From contig CABXDN010000001.1 of assembly GCA_902511005.1 (NCBI GenBank), positions 1 to 64,000 on the forward strand: a DNA stretch of 64,000 nucleotides, written 5' to 3'. Positions 48,899 through 58,982 of the stretch are shown here, one piece after another. The stretch is from an uncultured Candidatus Poseidoniales archaeon. Lineage in GTDB: Archaea > Thermoplasmatota > Poseidoniia > Poseidoniales > Thalassarchaeaceae. A program made the translations under genes and the position numbers. The notes under the pieces were generated by a model. That model was not told where the DNA came from. It made no database searches and worked only from the letters and a program-made list of their open reading frames with translations. Positions within the stretch are counted from its first letter, which is position 1; the number at the start of each line of letters is the position of its first letter.

Positions 48899-50146
48899 TC
48901 ATGACCAAGCATACCTCAACATAGCAGCAATACCACCAAATGAATTTTGTAATGTTGCACCCTCTTCAGTATCCATGGAAACTAAAGTCACCTTGGCCGA
49001 AGTATGTGTCGCAAGTTCTGTTAATTCATCTATCAAATCCATTGTTTTATCCGGATCTTCTCGTAAATTATCAGAATTACATTTAGGACAATTGGGGATA
49101 TCTGTCAAACTATTATGAGTCTGACTCCATTCATTTGAACAAGATTTGCATATCCATCCTACTCTTCTTTTCCGTAAACCTTCAGATAATAATATTGTAG
49201 CAACTGCACCTTGATCAAGAGCTGCCCGTACCATCATTTCACCATATGTCGCTTTTGGGTGCGTTTGCATAACTTCTCTTAAGAAATTATCAACTAACTT
49301 TCTTTCTACATCGAGTTCGATTTGATCCATCAATCCACCCGCACGTTGAATTAATTCTCTTAAACCAGAATCATTTGAATATCCTACATCAAAGTGTGGC
49401 TCTCTAATCAACTTCTTTATTTCATGGTGGAAGTAATCATTCCTCACAAGAAAATCTTTAGTTGCCCCTGGCCCTCCAATAATGATACCTTTCAAATCAT
49501 CAATCATAGGAAGCCAATATGCACAGGCTCTTTCTGCGGATTTTTTGAAAAAATTATGAGCGGCTTCTTCGATTAATCTTTCAAAACGTTGTGCTGATTG
49601 GCCTCCTCTGCCGTGTTTAGATGGAACTTGAGAAGTAATATGTTCTTGACAATGATGCCTTTTACCAGACGCCAGACCATAAGCCGATTCAGACCTATCA
49701 ATTACGAATAAACCATAAGCAGTTTTATCAATCAGCATGGCCTCAAGTTGAGATGCTTCAAAAGAAGAATCGCACCTATATCTGAATGATGGAAATGCCT
49801 CAGGTGGATCGTCTACAACAACCGAAATCAGCCTAGTTTTATTATTACCAGTAATTACATGGCCTACGAATAGGGCAATTCCTCTTTCGCCCGGAGTTTT
49901 GTACCTACCTAGAGTAGATACTGCAGACTCAATAGCATCTGTAACGTGCTTACGAGTACCTTTAGACTTGATATTGGCTGCCTGTCCTCCTTCTTGGATT
50001 AGATGGTGGCGAACATCAGATAACATCTTTTCAGGAGGTATGATGACAGTTACTAACTCAGTACCCATACCTCTCATTTTAGAAACTTCTTCGAGAGTCT
50101 TACGTGCACGAAGTTTACGTTTTTGCATCTCCAAGTCATCGGACAT
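48899..50146 (-). CDS. prf1: Peptide chain release factor aRF1
   Basis: NIKS in AANIKSKGTRKHV and GGQ in KHGRGGQSAQRFERL. Confidence 0.96.
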   Translation of the reverse strand: MSDDLEMQKRKLRARKTLEEVSKMRGMGTELVTVIIPPEKMLSDVRHHLIQEGGQAANIKSKGTRKHVTDAIESAVSTLGRYKTPGERGIALFVGHVITGNNKTRLISVVVDDPPEAFPSFRYRCDSSFEASQLEAMLIDKTAYGLFVIDRSESAYGLASGKRHHCQEHITSQVPSKHGRGGQSAQRFERLIEEAAHNFFKKSAERACAYWLPMIDDLKGIIIGGPGATKDFLVRNDYFHHEIKKLIREPHFDVGYSNDSGLRELIQRAGGLMDQIELDVERKLVDNFLREVMQTHPKATYGEMMVRAALDQGAVATILLSEGLRKRRVGWICKSCSNEWSQTHNSLTDIPNCPKCNSDNLREDPDKTMDLIDELTELATHTSAKVTLVSMDTEEGATLQNSFGGIAAMLRYAWS

Positions 50147-50244
50147 AGTCTACCCTCGTGTATTGCCAAAGAGGCCGGCATTTCAACCCTTCATCCTCAA
50201 CCTAGCCTAGACATTGATAGAGAAGCAGTGTAGCCGAATGCACG

Positions 50245-50958
50245 ATGGCAAGCATTGTGGCGGCTCTAGGTGGGAGTTTACTACGCCCTGAAATAGAGAA
50301 TAAGCACATATGGTTAGATGATTTGATATCAATAATTAGAGATAGAGTGGCAATGGGTGACAGATTAGGGCTAGTGATTGGAGGAGGCGCACCAGCTAGA
50401 GAAGGAATAAGTCTAGTAAGGCCTTTGATGGATGACGATTATCATTTAGACAAAATAGGAATTGCTGCGACTAGGCTAAATGCAACTATAATTAGAGAAG
50501 CAGTTTCAGAAGCTGGAATTACAGTCTCAGGCATTATACCTTCGAGTGTTAACGAGGCTGTGCAATTACTCGAAGAAATACCAGTAGTCATCATGGGAGG
50601 TACCACTCCAGGACATACTACTGACGCAGTTGCAATAAGATTTGCAATTGCTGCAAACGCTAAAAAATGCATTATAGCAACAAATGTTGCAAAAGTATAC
50701 GATGAAGATCCAAGATTAAATCCAAATGCTAAATCTCATGAACGCCTAAATCATCAGGAATTACAAAAAATTGTTGGCCCTGCTGAGCATGAAAAAGCAG
50801 GAAAATCTAGTGTAGTTGACCCCATTGGAGTTGCAGAGGCTCTAAATTCAAACCTAGAATTAAATATTTTAGATGGAAGGGTGACTGAAAGAATCAGGCA
50901 AGCAATAGAAGGCGACGATTTTGAAGGAACTGTCGTTTCATCGGAGGAGAAAATATGA
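50245..50958 (+). CDS. pyrH: UMP kinase (archaeal type)
   Basis: AALGGSLL, VIGGGAPAR, MGGTTPGHTTDAVA, ATNVAKVYDEDPR. Confidence 0.9.
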   Translation: MASIVAALGGSLLRPEIENKHIWLDDLISIIRDRVAMGDRLGLVIGGGAPAREGISLVRPLMDDDYHLDKIGIAATRLNATIIREAVSEAGITVSGIIPSSVNEAVQLLEEIPVVIMGGTTPGHTTDAVAIRFAIAANAKKCIIATNVAKVYDEDPRLNPNAKSHERLNHQELQKIVGPAEHEKAGKSSVVDPIGVAEALNSNLELNILDGRVTERIRQAIEGDDFEGTVVSSEEKI

Positions 50959-51263
50959 GTAGGGCTGAAAAAATCGCTAAAATGGCCACAAGAACTGCTA
51001 ATCAAGCAAAAGAAGCAGCAGCAACTTCTAAGAAGAAGATTAGAGGTAAAAATAATGTATCATTTGAATCACACAAACATTGTGTAATTTGCTCTATCCC
51101 TATACCAATTAACAATGAACCCCCGATATGTAATAAGATAGATTGCGACACTACACAAAAAAGAAAGGAATCTTCAAGAAAAAGACTCTCTATCTTGTTG
51201 TATGTTGGAGTAGCAGTATTTTTAGTGCCCATATTAATACAAGTTGTAGGAGCGTTAATTTAA
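50955..51263 (+). CDS. DUF2116-like zinc-finger protein with C-terminal TM
   Basis: HKHCVICSIPIPINNEPPICNKIDC then LSILLYVGVAVFLVPILIQVVGAL; overlaps pyrH stop. Confidence 0.75.
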   Translation: MSRAEKIAKMATRTANQAKEAAATSKKKIRGKNNVSFESHKHCVICSIPIPINNEPPICNKIDCDTTQKRKESSRKRLSILLYVGVAVFLVPILIQVVGALI

Positions 51264-51269
51264 ATTAAG

Positions 51270-51884
51270 TTGCGTATTGTAGTGATTAATATGATGGTAA
51301 GGATTCTCTCCATACTTCCTGGTGCAGTGGGAGTTATTTGTTCCATTATGCTCATTGGGAGCTTAATTGGGGTATCACTACCTGAAGAATCTAGTACTAT
51401 ACCTCAGGTACCTTGCGAAGTAGATGATTCGGAAATCTGTTTTATCGCAATGACAGAAGTAATTAATCCGCCTATGATATTCGGCTTGCTTGATATTGAT
51501 TTAGAGATTAAATGGTCGGAAACAACCGAAGCATGGTTTGCAATCGTCGAAACTGAAGCATATGTAAATTGCCCACCTGATATTGAAACTAAGATTACTG
51601 AATGCACTGCAGATGATGTTGAAGAATTCATAATAGTGGGTGGTGCGGATGAAGAAGATGGCACTTTAAGCTGGGATATAGGGACAGAAAAGTACCATAT
51701 AATCACAGGAGGAAGAGAAGGCGCAGATATTGGGGACATGCAAGTTTTAACAACAAAAGGAGAGATAAGTTTTGATTGGAAAGTGGAAATAATACTTGTA
51801 ACTATATCTGCTACTCTATTTATTGGAGCAGGAGAAATGGCTTTTCCAATAAGAAAATTATTTGATAAATTCCGAAATCAATGA
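51270..51884 (+). CDS. Hypothetical membrane protein
   Basis: N- and C-terminal hydrophobic segments flanking an acidic Cys-containing region. Confidence 0.55.
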   Translation: MRIVVINMMVRILSILPGAVGVICSIMLIGSLIGVSLPEESSTIPQVPCEVDDSEICFIAMTEVINPPMIFGLLDIDLEIKWSETTEAWFAIVETEAYVNCPPDIETKITECTADDVEEFIIVGGADEEDGTLSWDIGTEKYHIITGGREGADIGDMQVLTTKGEISFDWKVEIILVTISATLFIGAGEMAFPIRKLFDKFRNQ

Positions 51885-51933
51885 GTGATTTTAGTATCGT
51901 GTATTTGAATAACCAGAATGAGGTGGAAGTATC

Positions 51934-52050
51934 ATGAGTGAAGTATGTAGCAACTGTGGCACATCAATTGACATTAGTGGACTTCAGAAATCTTATGGGG
52001 GATTTGACTTGTATTGTAAAACATGTGGAAATCAATGGCATGTTAACTAA
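51934..52050 (+). CDS. 38-aa zinc-ribbon microprotein
   Basis: MSEVCSNCGTSIDISGLQKSYGGFDLYCKTCGNQWHVN; SD GAGGTGG at 51920; absent from ORF track. Confidence 0.75.
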   Translation: MSEVCSNCGTSIDISGLQKSYGGFDLYCKTCGNQWHVN

Positions 52051-53139
52051 TTAATTGTCGATTTCTCTACGTTTTTCAATTTCATACTTAGTTCCTAAAG
52101 GCTCAAGACTCTTCTCTTCAACATGCCAGTTATTAGGTAATGAAAGAGGATCTTCTATCACATCAGCACCAATAATATCAATTAAACTAGCGCGAAACTC
52201 CTCTATTCCTTCGCCGCTAACAGCAGATAACAGATATTCAGCATCTGCTGGTGTTATTTTAAGAAGATCAGATTTAGAATGGGCTACTATTATTGGTCTC
52301 TCCGTAACTAGACTTCTTACTTCTCTAAGAAGACTCAATTGCTCATCTAGAGACGTCCCTCCTGTTTCACTAGCATCGATAAGGAAAATCAAAACATCAC
52401 CTACATTCTCCAATGCGGCAATCGCTTGCATTTCTATCAAATTCCTCTCTTCCATTGGCCTATCTAGTAAACCGGGAGTATCTACCATCTGATACGGTCT
52501 CCTCCTGTGTATGAAATGTCCTAAGTGTAATTGCTTAGTAGTAAATGGATAAGCCGCAACTTCTGGTTCACCAGATGATAAGGCACCGATAAGAGCAGAC
52601 TTACCTACATTTGGTGAACCAGCCACTACAATGATAGGTTCTGCCGAATCTACAGAGGGTAATTTTCGAAGTATATCTCTTGCCTCACCAAGCCATATGA
52701 TCTGAGGCGATATTTGATGAACAATTGAAGAAATACGGCCATAAGCATGCCTTCTTGCTTCATGGAAACCTTCTATATTCCTAATACGAAGTATCTTAGA
52801 TTCAGATTCACCTGAAATTTTACGAATCCTTTCAGCCGCCCATTGAATAGCACCAAGGCTCTTTCGATAGTCATCATTACCTACTGCTGCATCGATTAAA
52901 GCCCTATCAAACTCGGACAACGCGTTGAGACTAGGCCATTTATCTACCCATGTCCTAAGAGTTGTATCTATAGTATCTGCAGCCGATTGAGTCATCCTCA
53001 CCATTTGCTTCCTTACACGATGATACTTATCTGGATCTTCAACTAAATCAGCCTGTTTAGATGCCTTGCGAAATGCCTTATCAAGAATTTCTTGAGGGAA
53101 AAGAACGGTCGGAATACTTCGCCACTGTGGTGATGCCAT
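52051..53139 (-). CDS. NOG1-like GTP-binding protein
   Basis: AGSPNVGKSALIGALSSGEPEVAAYPFTTK, VDTPGLLDRPMEERN. Confidence 0.9.
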   Translation of the reverse strand: MASPQWRSIPTVLFPQEILDKAFRKASKQADLVEDPDKYHRVRKQMVRMTQSAADTIDTTLRTWVDKWPSLNALSEFDRALIDAAVGNDDYRKSLGAIQWAAERIRKISGESESKILRIRNIEGFHEARRHAYGRISSIVHQISPQIIWLGEARDILRKLPSVDSAEPIIVVAGSPNVGKSALIGALSSGEPEVAAYPFTTKQLHLGHFIHRRRPYQMVDTPGLLDRPMEERNLIEMQAIAALENVGDVLIFLIDASETGGTSLDEQLSLLREVRSLVTERPIIVAHSKSDLLKITPADAEYLLSAVSGEGIEEFRASLIDIIGADVIEDPLSLPNNWHVEEKSLEPLGTKYEIEKRREIDN

Positions 53140-53256
53140 GGTCTCTCCCCTATCTGCCGCCTATACCATCCCACTTCAAGGCAACAGTCATTTGTGGATT
53201 ATTACTTACAATCTTTGAACCCGTTGGCTTTTCTATAACATAGTTAACCGAGAGGT

Positions 53257-53709
53257 ATGAGTACGGAGAGGCGTAGTAGAGAAGTTACTGATTTACCCGC
53301 ATGGGCTAAACGAATACATCAAGAATATGGTTCACCAGAATTAGATACTCTAAAAGATATATTCCTCGGACCACTGATTAAAAGAAAATCAGGTTTAAGG
53401 AAAGATGATTTGATTGAAATATTATTGGATAGTAGAGCACTACCTAAAGATTCAGACCCATATATTAGAGGTATGTTGGTTGGCACCTCGAGAAATGTAA
53501 TAGAAATTTTAGATGAAAATGGAGATTTTCGCTCTATAGCAAGAGATGTGATAGTTGAATTACGTCTAATCACACACTTAAGGAAACCATATATTGAAGA
53601 TAGAGAACTTTTAACTTTCGAAAAGGAAGATATGCGAAGACGTTCAAATCTTCATGAAGCGGCAGAAAGGCAAGCTGATGGAAGAGATGATAATCATGTG
53701 TGGGATTGA
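53257..53709 (+). CDS. Hypothetical protein
   Basis: 150-aa ORF, charged, no family recognised. Confidence 0.55.
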   Translation: MSTERRSREVTDLPAWAKRIHQEYGSPELDTLKDIFLGPLIKRKSGLRKDDLIEILLDSRALPKDSDPYIRGMLVGTSRNVIEILDENGDFRSIARDVIVELRLITHLRKPYIEDRELLTFEKEDMRRRSNLHEAAERQADGRDDNHVWD

Positions 53710-53710
53710 T

Positions 53711-54046
53711 ATGAACGAAGAGACTAATTTATCCTCTAAAGTTTGCATCCCATGTCAAGGAGGCGTACCTCCATTAACAGAAGATGAAATGAGTGAATTT
53801 ATCGTACTCTTAAACAATGACTGGAAAATTATTGAAAGTCATCATCTGGAAAGAGTTTGGAAATTTGAAAATTTCAAACAGGCACTAGAATTTACGAATA
53901 ATGCTGGAGATATTTGTGAAGAACAGAATCATCATGCAGATTTTGAACTAGGGTGGGGGAGAGTTTTAGCGAAAATCTATACTCATAAAATTGATGGATT
54001 GGTAGAATCAGATTTCATTCTTGCATCTAAATTTGATGAAATTTGA
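53711..54046 (+). CDS. Pterin-4a-carbinolamine dehydratase
   Basis: WKIIESHHLERVWKFENFKQALEFTNNAGDICEEQNHHADFELGWGRVLAKIYTH; start likely ATG 53711. Confidence 0.85.
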   Translation: MNEETNLSSKVCIPCQGGVPPLTEDEMSEFIVLLNNDWKIIESHHLERVWKFENFKQALEFTNNAGDICEEQNHHADFELGWGRVLAKIYTHKIDGLVESDFILASKFDEI

Positions 54047-54056
54047 GGTCAATTAT

Positions 54057-54368
54057 ATGGTTAAGATTCGGAAACATATATTCGTATGTGTGAATGAAAG
54101 AAGTTCGGAAAACCCCAAAGGGTGTTGCTCATCAAAAAATTCTCTGGAAATAATGACTAAAATTAAAAGAATTACGAAAAAATCGGGAGCAGATGATATA
54201 CGAGTCAATAAATCAGGATGCCTAGGGAATTGTGAGAAAGGCGTTGCTTGTGTCATTTATCCAGATGGTATTTGGTATACCCTTCCTGATGAAGAAAAGG
54301 CGATTATTGAGGTTTCTAATCATATTCTTGGAGGGAAAATTGCTTCAGATTACTTGATGTTAGAATAA
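54057..54368 (+). CDS. Thioredoxin-like [2Fe-2S] ferredoxin
   Basis: HIFVCVNERSSENPKGCCSSKNS...NKSGCLGNCEKGVACVIYPDGIWY. Confidence 0.88.
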   Translation: MVKIRKHIFVCVNERSSENPKGCCSSKNSLEIMTKIKRITKKSGADDIRVNKSGCLGNCEKGVACVIYPDGIWYTLPDEEKAIIEVSNHILGGKIASDYLMLE

Positions 54369-54387
54369 TTTAAGAGGGGGAATAATT

Positions 54388-55410
54388 ATGAAAAAAGTGA
54401 TATATCCAAGAGTTGGTGGACCAGAATCTATAGAAATAATAGATAGTATACTGGAGACCCCAAAAAAAGACCAAGTTAAAGTTAGAGTCCATAGGGCAGG
54501 AATAAATTTTGCAGATTTAATGATGAGACAGGGATTATATGGCTCAAATCCAGATTTTCCTTTCACACCTGGCTATGAAGTATCTGGAGAAATAATCGAA
54601 CTAGGAGAAAATGTATATTCGTTGAAAAAAGGTCAAAGAGTCATAGCAATGACTGGATTCGGAGGTTATTCAGAAGAAGTATTAGTAGAATCCAGTAGAA
54701 TAGTGCCAATTCCAGACAATGTTAGTTTTGATCAAGCAGCGGCTATGCCAGTAACATATGGGACTGCATACCATATGCTGGTTCATCTGGGCGGAGTTAA
54801 GGAAGGAGATTCGATATTAATTCATCATGCTGCAGGAGGTGTTGGAACTGCTGCTGCTCAGATTTGTCAAGCATTTGGAACAGGCCTAATTATTGGAACC
54901 GCATCTGAACATAAAAAAGAATTTGTAGAATCATTAGGGATGCATTTCGTTAACCGTGATAGAGAAGATTTTGTAGAGGTATGTAAAAAACTTACTGAAG
55001 GAAAAGGAGTTCATCAGGCTATCGATCCAGTTGCAGGTAAACATCTGATGAGATCATATGCCGCACTAAGAAATGGTGGGAAACTACATTGTTTCGGCGC
55101 ATCATCAGCGGTCCCTAAAGAAAAAAGATCAATGGTTGCTGCATTTAAGATGTGGATTAATACCCCTAAATTTGACCCACTAAAGATGATGAATTCAAAC
55201 AAGGCTGTTTTCGGCGTACATATGGGGAAAATGGATGATAGCACCGTTTTTGAAAATCATCTTTCGGATCTGGGTGCACTAATGGAACAGGGGAAAATAA
55301 ATCCTATAATCGACTCAATTTGGAGATTTGAAGATGTTGCAGATGCACAAAGACATATTCATAATCGGATGAATAAAGGAAAAGTTCTACTAGATTTTTC
55401 ACCTAATTAA
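54388..55410 (+). CDS. Quinone oxidoreductase-like MDR/alcohol dehydrogenase family
   Basis: PGYEVSGEIIELGENV, HHAAGGVGTAAAQICQAFG. Confidence 0.9.
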   Translation: MKKVIYPRVGGPESIEIIDSILETPKKDQVKVRVHRAGINFADLMMRQGLYGSNPDFPFTPGYEVSGEIIELGENVYSLKKGQRVIAMTGFGGYSEEVLVESSRIVPIPDNVSFDQAAAMPVTYGTAYHMLVHLGGVKEGDSILIHHAAGGVGTAAAQICQAFGTGLIIGTASEHKKEFVESLGMHFVNRDREDFVEVCKKLTEGKGVHQAIDPVAGKHLMRSYAALRNGGKLHCFGASSAVPKEKRSMVAAFKMWINTPKFDPLKMMNSNKAVFGVHMGKMDDSTVFENHLSDLGALMEQGKINPIIDSIWRFEDVADAQRHIHNRMNKGKVLLDFSPN

Positions 55411-55416
55411 TTAGAA

Positions 55417-55719
55417 TCAAGAATCAGCAACAATTGAACCATTGAAAGTCAGTTCGTGATTAGGGACCATTTGTTCACCCCAAGCTGCTTGTACTTTAGC
55501 TCCAACTTCTTCGTAAGCATCAGAGTTGACCACTGAATCTAAAGATTCTTGATTTGGCCAGTATGAAACTGCAATTATTCTTTCCGAATCTTCTGCTAAA
55601 GTTGTTCTTTCACAGCCGTTTGCCATTGCTAAATCTAAGAAATTCTTCCATCCATTGATTTGTTTTTCTGTTAAGTCAGCGTTGTCCTCTTTTAGAACAC
55701 TCCATACCCGCATTATCAT
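55417..55719 (-). CDS. Antibiotic biosynthesis monooxygenase-like (ABM) small protein
   Basis: 100 aa; ERIIAVSYWPNQESLDSVVNSDAYEEVG, dimeric ferredoxin-like pattern. Confidence 0.5.
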   Translation of the reverse strand: MIMRVWSVLKEDNADLTEKQINGWKNFLDLAMANGCERTTLAEDSERIIAVSYWPNQESLDSVVNSDAYEEVGAKVQAAWGEQMVPNHELTFNGSIVADS

Positions 55720-55768
55720 AACTAACGATTAAGGGGGTAGGTTAAGAAAATTATCCCTGCGTAATCAC

Positions 55769-56179
55769 TCACAGTTTAACTGGGCGAGTTGCACCACAGG
55801 CTTGGCATTTTAGTAAAGTAGTACGATCTTCTTTGATAAAACGTGTATCAGGCGCTTTACATTGACCACAGAGAATATATGATTTAACATAAGATACTAT
55901 TTTTTCTTTAATTCTTTTAGGAGGAACTCTACCTTTGAACAAAACTCTAACCTGCTCTCTCGTACCTGATGTACCAAGTTCATTGATTAAGAACTGATAT
56001 ACGTGATTTGCATCTCGATCCATAGCATCTACAATAGGGGCGAAATTACGCAAGATAGTCTGATTACCTTCAATTAAAATTTCTGGTTCAGGCATCGTCC
56101 ATCGTGATCTCTCACTGATATTTTTTGGAATGCGCTCACGAGCGCGCTCTAACAAAGACTCATACTCGAACTCAACCAT
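55769..56179 (-). CDS. Translation initiation factor aIF2 beta
   Basis: YESLLERARERIP, NFAPIVDAMDRDANHVYQFLINELGTSG, CGQCKAPDTRF...CQACGA. Confidence 0.95.
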   Translation of the reverse strand: MVEFEYESLLERARERIPKNISERSRWTMPEPEILIEGNQTILRNFAPIVDAMDRDANHVYQFLINELGTSGTREQVRVLFKGRVPPKRIKEKIVSYVKSYILCGQCKAPDTRFIKEDRTTLLKCQACGATRPVKL

Positions 56180-56230
56180 TGACTAGCCGAGAAGAGTCCC
56201 CTTTTTCACCCCACCGACTGAAAATCACTA

Positions 56231-56719
56231 ATGGATAAGCGTAAAATGCCGACTAGCACAGCGAATACCATGGATGAAGCCGTAGAAGTCAAAGTTGCAA
56301 GGACTCATGCTGATGCTTTGTTGCCTACAAAAGGAAGTATCCATGCAGCAGGTTGGGATTTATATTCACTTGAGGATACAATAGTCAGACATAGAAGTAG
56401 TACCATGGTTAGAACTGGTCTTCATGTAGCAATTCCTCAGGGATATGAAGGGCAAGTTCGGGCTCGTTCCTCACTAGGTAAGAAAGGATTAATCCTTCCA
56501 CATAGCATAGGCACTATCGATGCAGATTATAGAGGAGAATTATTTGTTTTAATGACATGGATTGGAGAAGGAGATTCATATAAAATTCAGAAAAATGAAC
56601 GAATTGCTCAACTTCTGATAACACCAATTCCAAAATCACAATTCAAAGAAGTTGATTTCGAGAATCTCGGTGAAACAGAGAGAGGAGAGGGCGGTTTTGG
56701 TTCAACTGGAAGGTTTTAA
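56231..56719 (+). CDS. dut: dUTP diphosphatase
   Basis: AAGWDLYS, RARSSLGKKG, GTIDADYRGEL, RIAQLLI, GEGGFGSTGRF. Confidence 0.95.
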   Translation: MDKRKMPTSTANTMDEAVEVKVARTHADALLPTKGSIHAAGWDLYSLEDTIVRHRSSTMVRTGLHVAIPQGYEGQVRARSSLGKKGLILPHSIGTIDADYRGELFVLMTWIGEGDSYKIQKNERIAQLLITPIPKSQFKEVDFENLGETERGEGGFGSTGRF

Positions 56720-56804
56720 TTATAATTTTACAACTGAAAAATATAGATAATATAGATAATTTGTTTCCGATGGCTTGATACAGGGCGGATTCTAGGACAA
56801 AACG

Positions 56805-57398
56805 ATGCCACTAAGCGTAGACGAACTTCGTGCCAAAGTACAGCAATACCGTAGTAACGGTTTGAACACACAACAAATAGCTGATGAGTTATCACTTTCT
56901 CAAACAACAATTCAATGGTTATCTACTGAAAAATATTCTAATAATGTAGTTTCTGAAGATAGACCCACTGACGTCCAAGTAGGTTGGAGGTCGGTAGCTG
57001 TTAAGGCTAGTAGAATAGAAGCTATATCTTATATTTTTGCAGATATTATTGAAGAAGAAATTGGTGATGAGGTAGATACTATTGTTGGTATTAGTATCAA
57101 TGGTATACCTTTCGCTCAGGCTATTGCAGGACAGTTAGATTTAGATTTAGCAGTTAGCCGTTCAATAAGTGAAGAAGAAGGAGCACATATTTCAGAAATA
57201 TTCGCTAACGTATCTGGAAAAATGGTTGTTGTAGTTGATGATGTTGTGTCTTCGGGAACAACTTTAAAGAAAACAATCAATAATTTAAGAAAAGCAGGTG
57301 CTGATGTCAGACTCTGTTTAGTTTTAGCAAATAAATCTGAAGTAAATGCTCTGGAAGGAGTTCCCCTACGAGGATTAGTTAGAGTAGTAACTGTTTGA
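56805..57398 (+). CDS. HTH plus phosphoribosyltransferase regulator (GfcR/orotate PRTase-like)
   Basis: N-terminal HTH LNTQQIADELSLSQTTIQWL and PRPP motif VVVVDDVVSSGTTLKKT. Confidence 0.85.
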   Translation: MPLSVDELRAKVQQYRSNGLNTQQIADELSLSQTTIQWLSTEKYSNNVVSEDRPTDVQVGWRSVAVKASRIEAISYIFADIIEEEIGDEVDTIVGISINGIPFAQAIAGQLDLDLAVSRSISEEEGAHISEIFANVSGKMVVVVDDVVSSGTTLKKTINNLRKAGADVRLCLVLANKSEVNALEGVPLRGLVRVVTV

Positions 57399-57407
57399 GG
57401 CAGAAAG

Positions 57408-58982
57408 ATGCACTGGGCTGATCATACCGCGATGCGGCTTTCAAAACAATATGACTCACAAGTAATTGCTTCAGGAATCACTCCTTCCGGAGAATTTCAC
57501 ATCGGCCATCTTAGAGAGATATTAACGGCTGAAATGATACATAGGGCGTGCTTAGATGCAGAAATTAATTCTGAATATATCTTTATTGTGGATTCGATGG
57601 ACCCGTTAAGGAGGGTGTATAATTTTCTATCAGAAGAATATAAAAAATACATAGGACATCCTCTTGTGAATATCCCTGCACCTAATCCTGATGGCACTCC
57701 AAATCATGAAGGTGGAAATTATGCAAATCACTTCCTTCAACCATTCTTAGAAGCCCTAAAAGAAATTGGAGTTCATCCTAAAGTAGTAATGAATCATGAA
57801 ACTTATAATGGTGGAAAATTCGCTACAAAAATAGATATGGCGATCCGGAATAGAGATAAAATTCATGAAATAATTGAAAATATATCTGGTAGAGAATTAC
57901 CAGAAGAATGGTTCCCTTACAACCCAATAGGCAGTGATGGAAGTATGGATGGAGTGAAAGTAACTGGATACGATATGCCATATGTATCTTGGATAGACAG
58001 GCATGGAGTTGAGGGGAAGTCAGATATTAGAAAGGCAGATGGAAAAATGCCTTGGAGAGTCGATTGGGCTGCGAGATGGGGAATACATGGAATAACATGT
58101 GAACCGGCAGGTAAAGACCACGGAGCATCAGGAGGGAGTTTTGATACAGGAATACCAATTTGTGAACTATTGGGTAGTAAGCCCCCTGGAAAAATGGTTT
58201 ATGAATGGATACAACTGAAAGGAAGTGGCCCCATGTCAAGTTCTAGTGGTAATACAATCGGCCCTATAGAGGCACTAAATCTAGTTCCGCCAGAGATATT
58301 AAGATATATCATTGCCAGAACTAAGGTGAAAAAACATATTGATTTTGATACGGGACCGTCACTTTTTGAAACTGCAGATGAATATGAAAGATTAGTATCT
58401 AGCCCTCCATCTGGAGAAAATCTGAATAAAAAGAAAAAGGTTGCCAGAGACACTATTCTTGGGTCTTTGCGACTTAGTCAAGTGAATAGAGGAGATGACC
58501 CCTCAAAATCTATCGCAGGCGTCTCTTTTCGGCATTTAGCAATGTTAGCTCAGATAAAATCAAATGATCAGGATATTTGGGATTCTTTGAATAAAAGTAA
58601 ACACATTGACGGTAGGCCAAACTTAGCATTAATTGGGAGATTATCAAGAATGAGAAATTGGATAGATGGAGTTCACTTTCCAGAAAATGCAAAAATCAGT
58701 ATTCAAGAGCAGATGAATGATGAAGATAAAGAAAAGATTACAAAAGAACAAAGAAGATTCCTATCGAGTTTACAGATTAAATTAGAAAATTGCCCATGGA
58801 ATGAGAGTCAAATAAGTCAACTAATAAGAGAAACTGCTACGGAATTAGAAATCAGTCCACGAGAAGGATATATGGCACTTTACCTATTGATAATAGGTCG
58901 AGATTATGGGCCAAGAATCGCTTCAATAATTGTAGAATTAGGGAAAGTAGAAACCATTAAAATTTTCTCAAAATCGCTTTAA
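57408..58982 (+). CDS. lysS: Class I lysyl-tRNA synthetase
   Basis: SGITPSGEFHIGHLREI; KMSKS-equivalent GPMSSSSGNTI. Confidence 0.93.
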   Translation: MHWADHTAMRLSKQYDSQVIASGITPSGEFHIGHLREILTAEMIHRACLDAEINSEYIFIVDSMDPLRRVYNFLSEEYKKYIGHPLVNIPAPNPDGTPNHEGGNYANHFLQPFLEALKEIGVHPKVVMNHETYNGGKFATKIDMAIRNRDKIHEIIENISGRELPEEWFPYNPIGSDGSMDGVKVTGYDMPYVSWIDRHGVEGKSDIRKADGKMPWRVDWAARWGIHGITCEPAGKDHGASGGSFDTGIPICELLGSKPPGKMVYEWIQLKGSGPMSSSSGNTIGPIEALNLVPPEILRYIIARTKVKKHIDFDTGPSLFETADEYERLVSSPPSGENLNKKKKVARDTILGSLRLSQVNRGDDPSKSIAGVSFRHLAMLAQIKSNDQDIWDSLNKSKHIDGRPNLALIGRLSRMRNWIDGVHFPENAKISIQEQMNDEDKEKITKEQRRFLSSLQIKLENCPWNESQISQLIRETATELEISPREGYMALYLLIIGRDYGPRIASIIVELGKVETIKIFSKSL

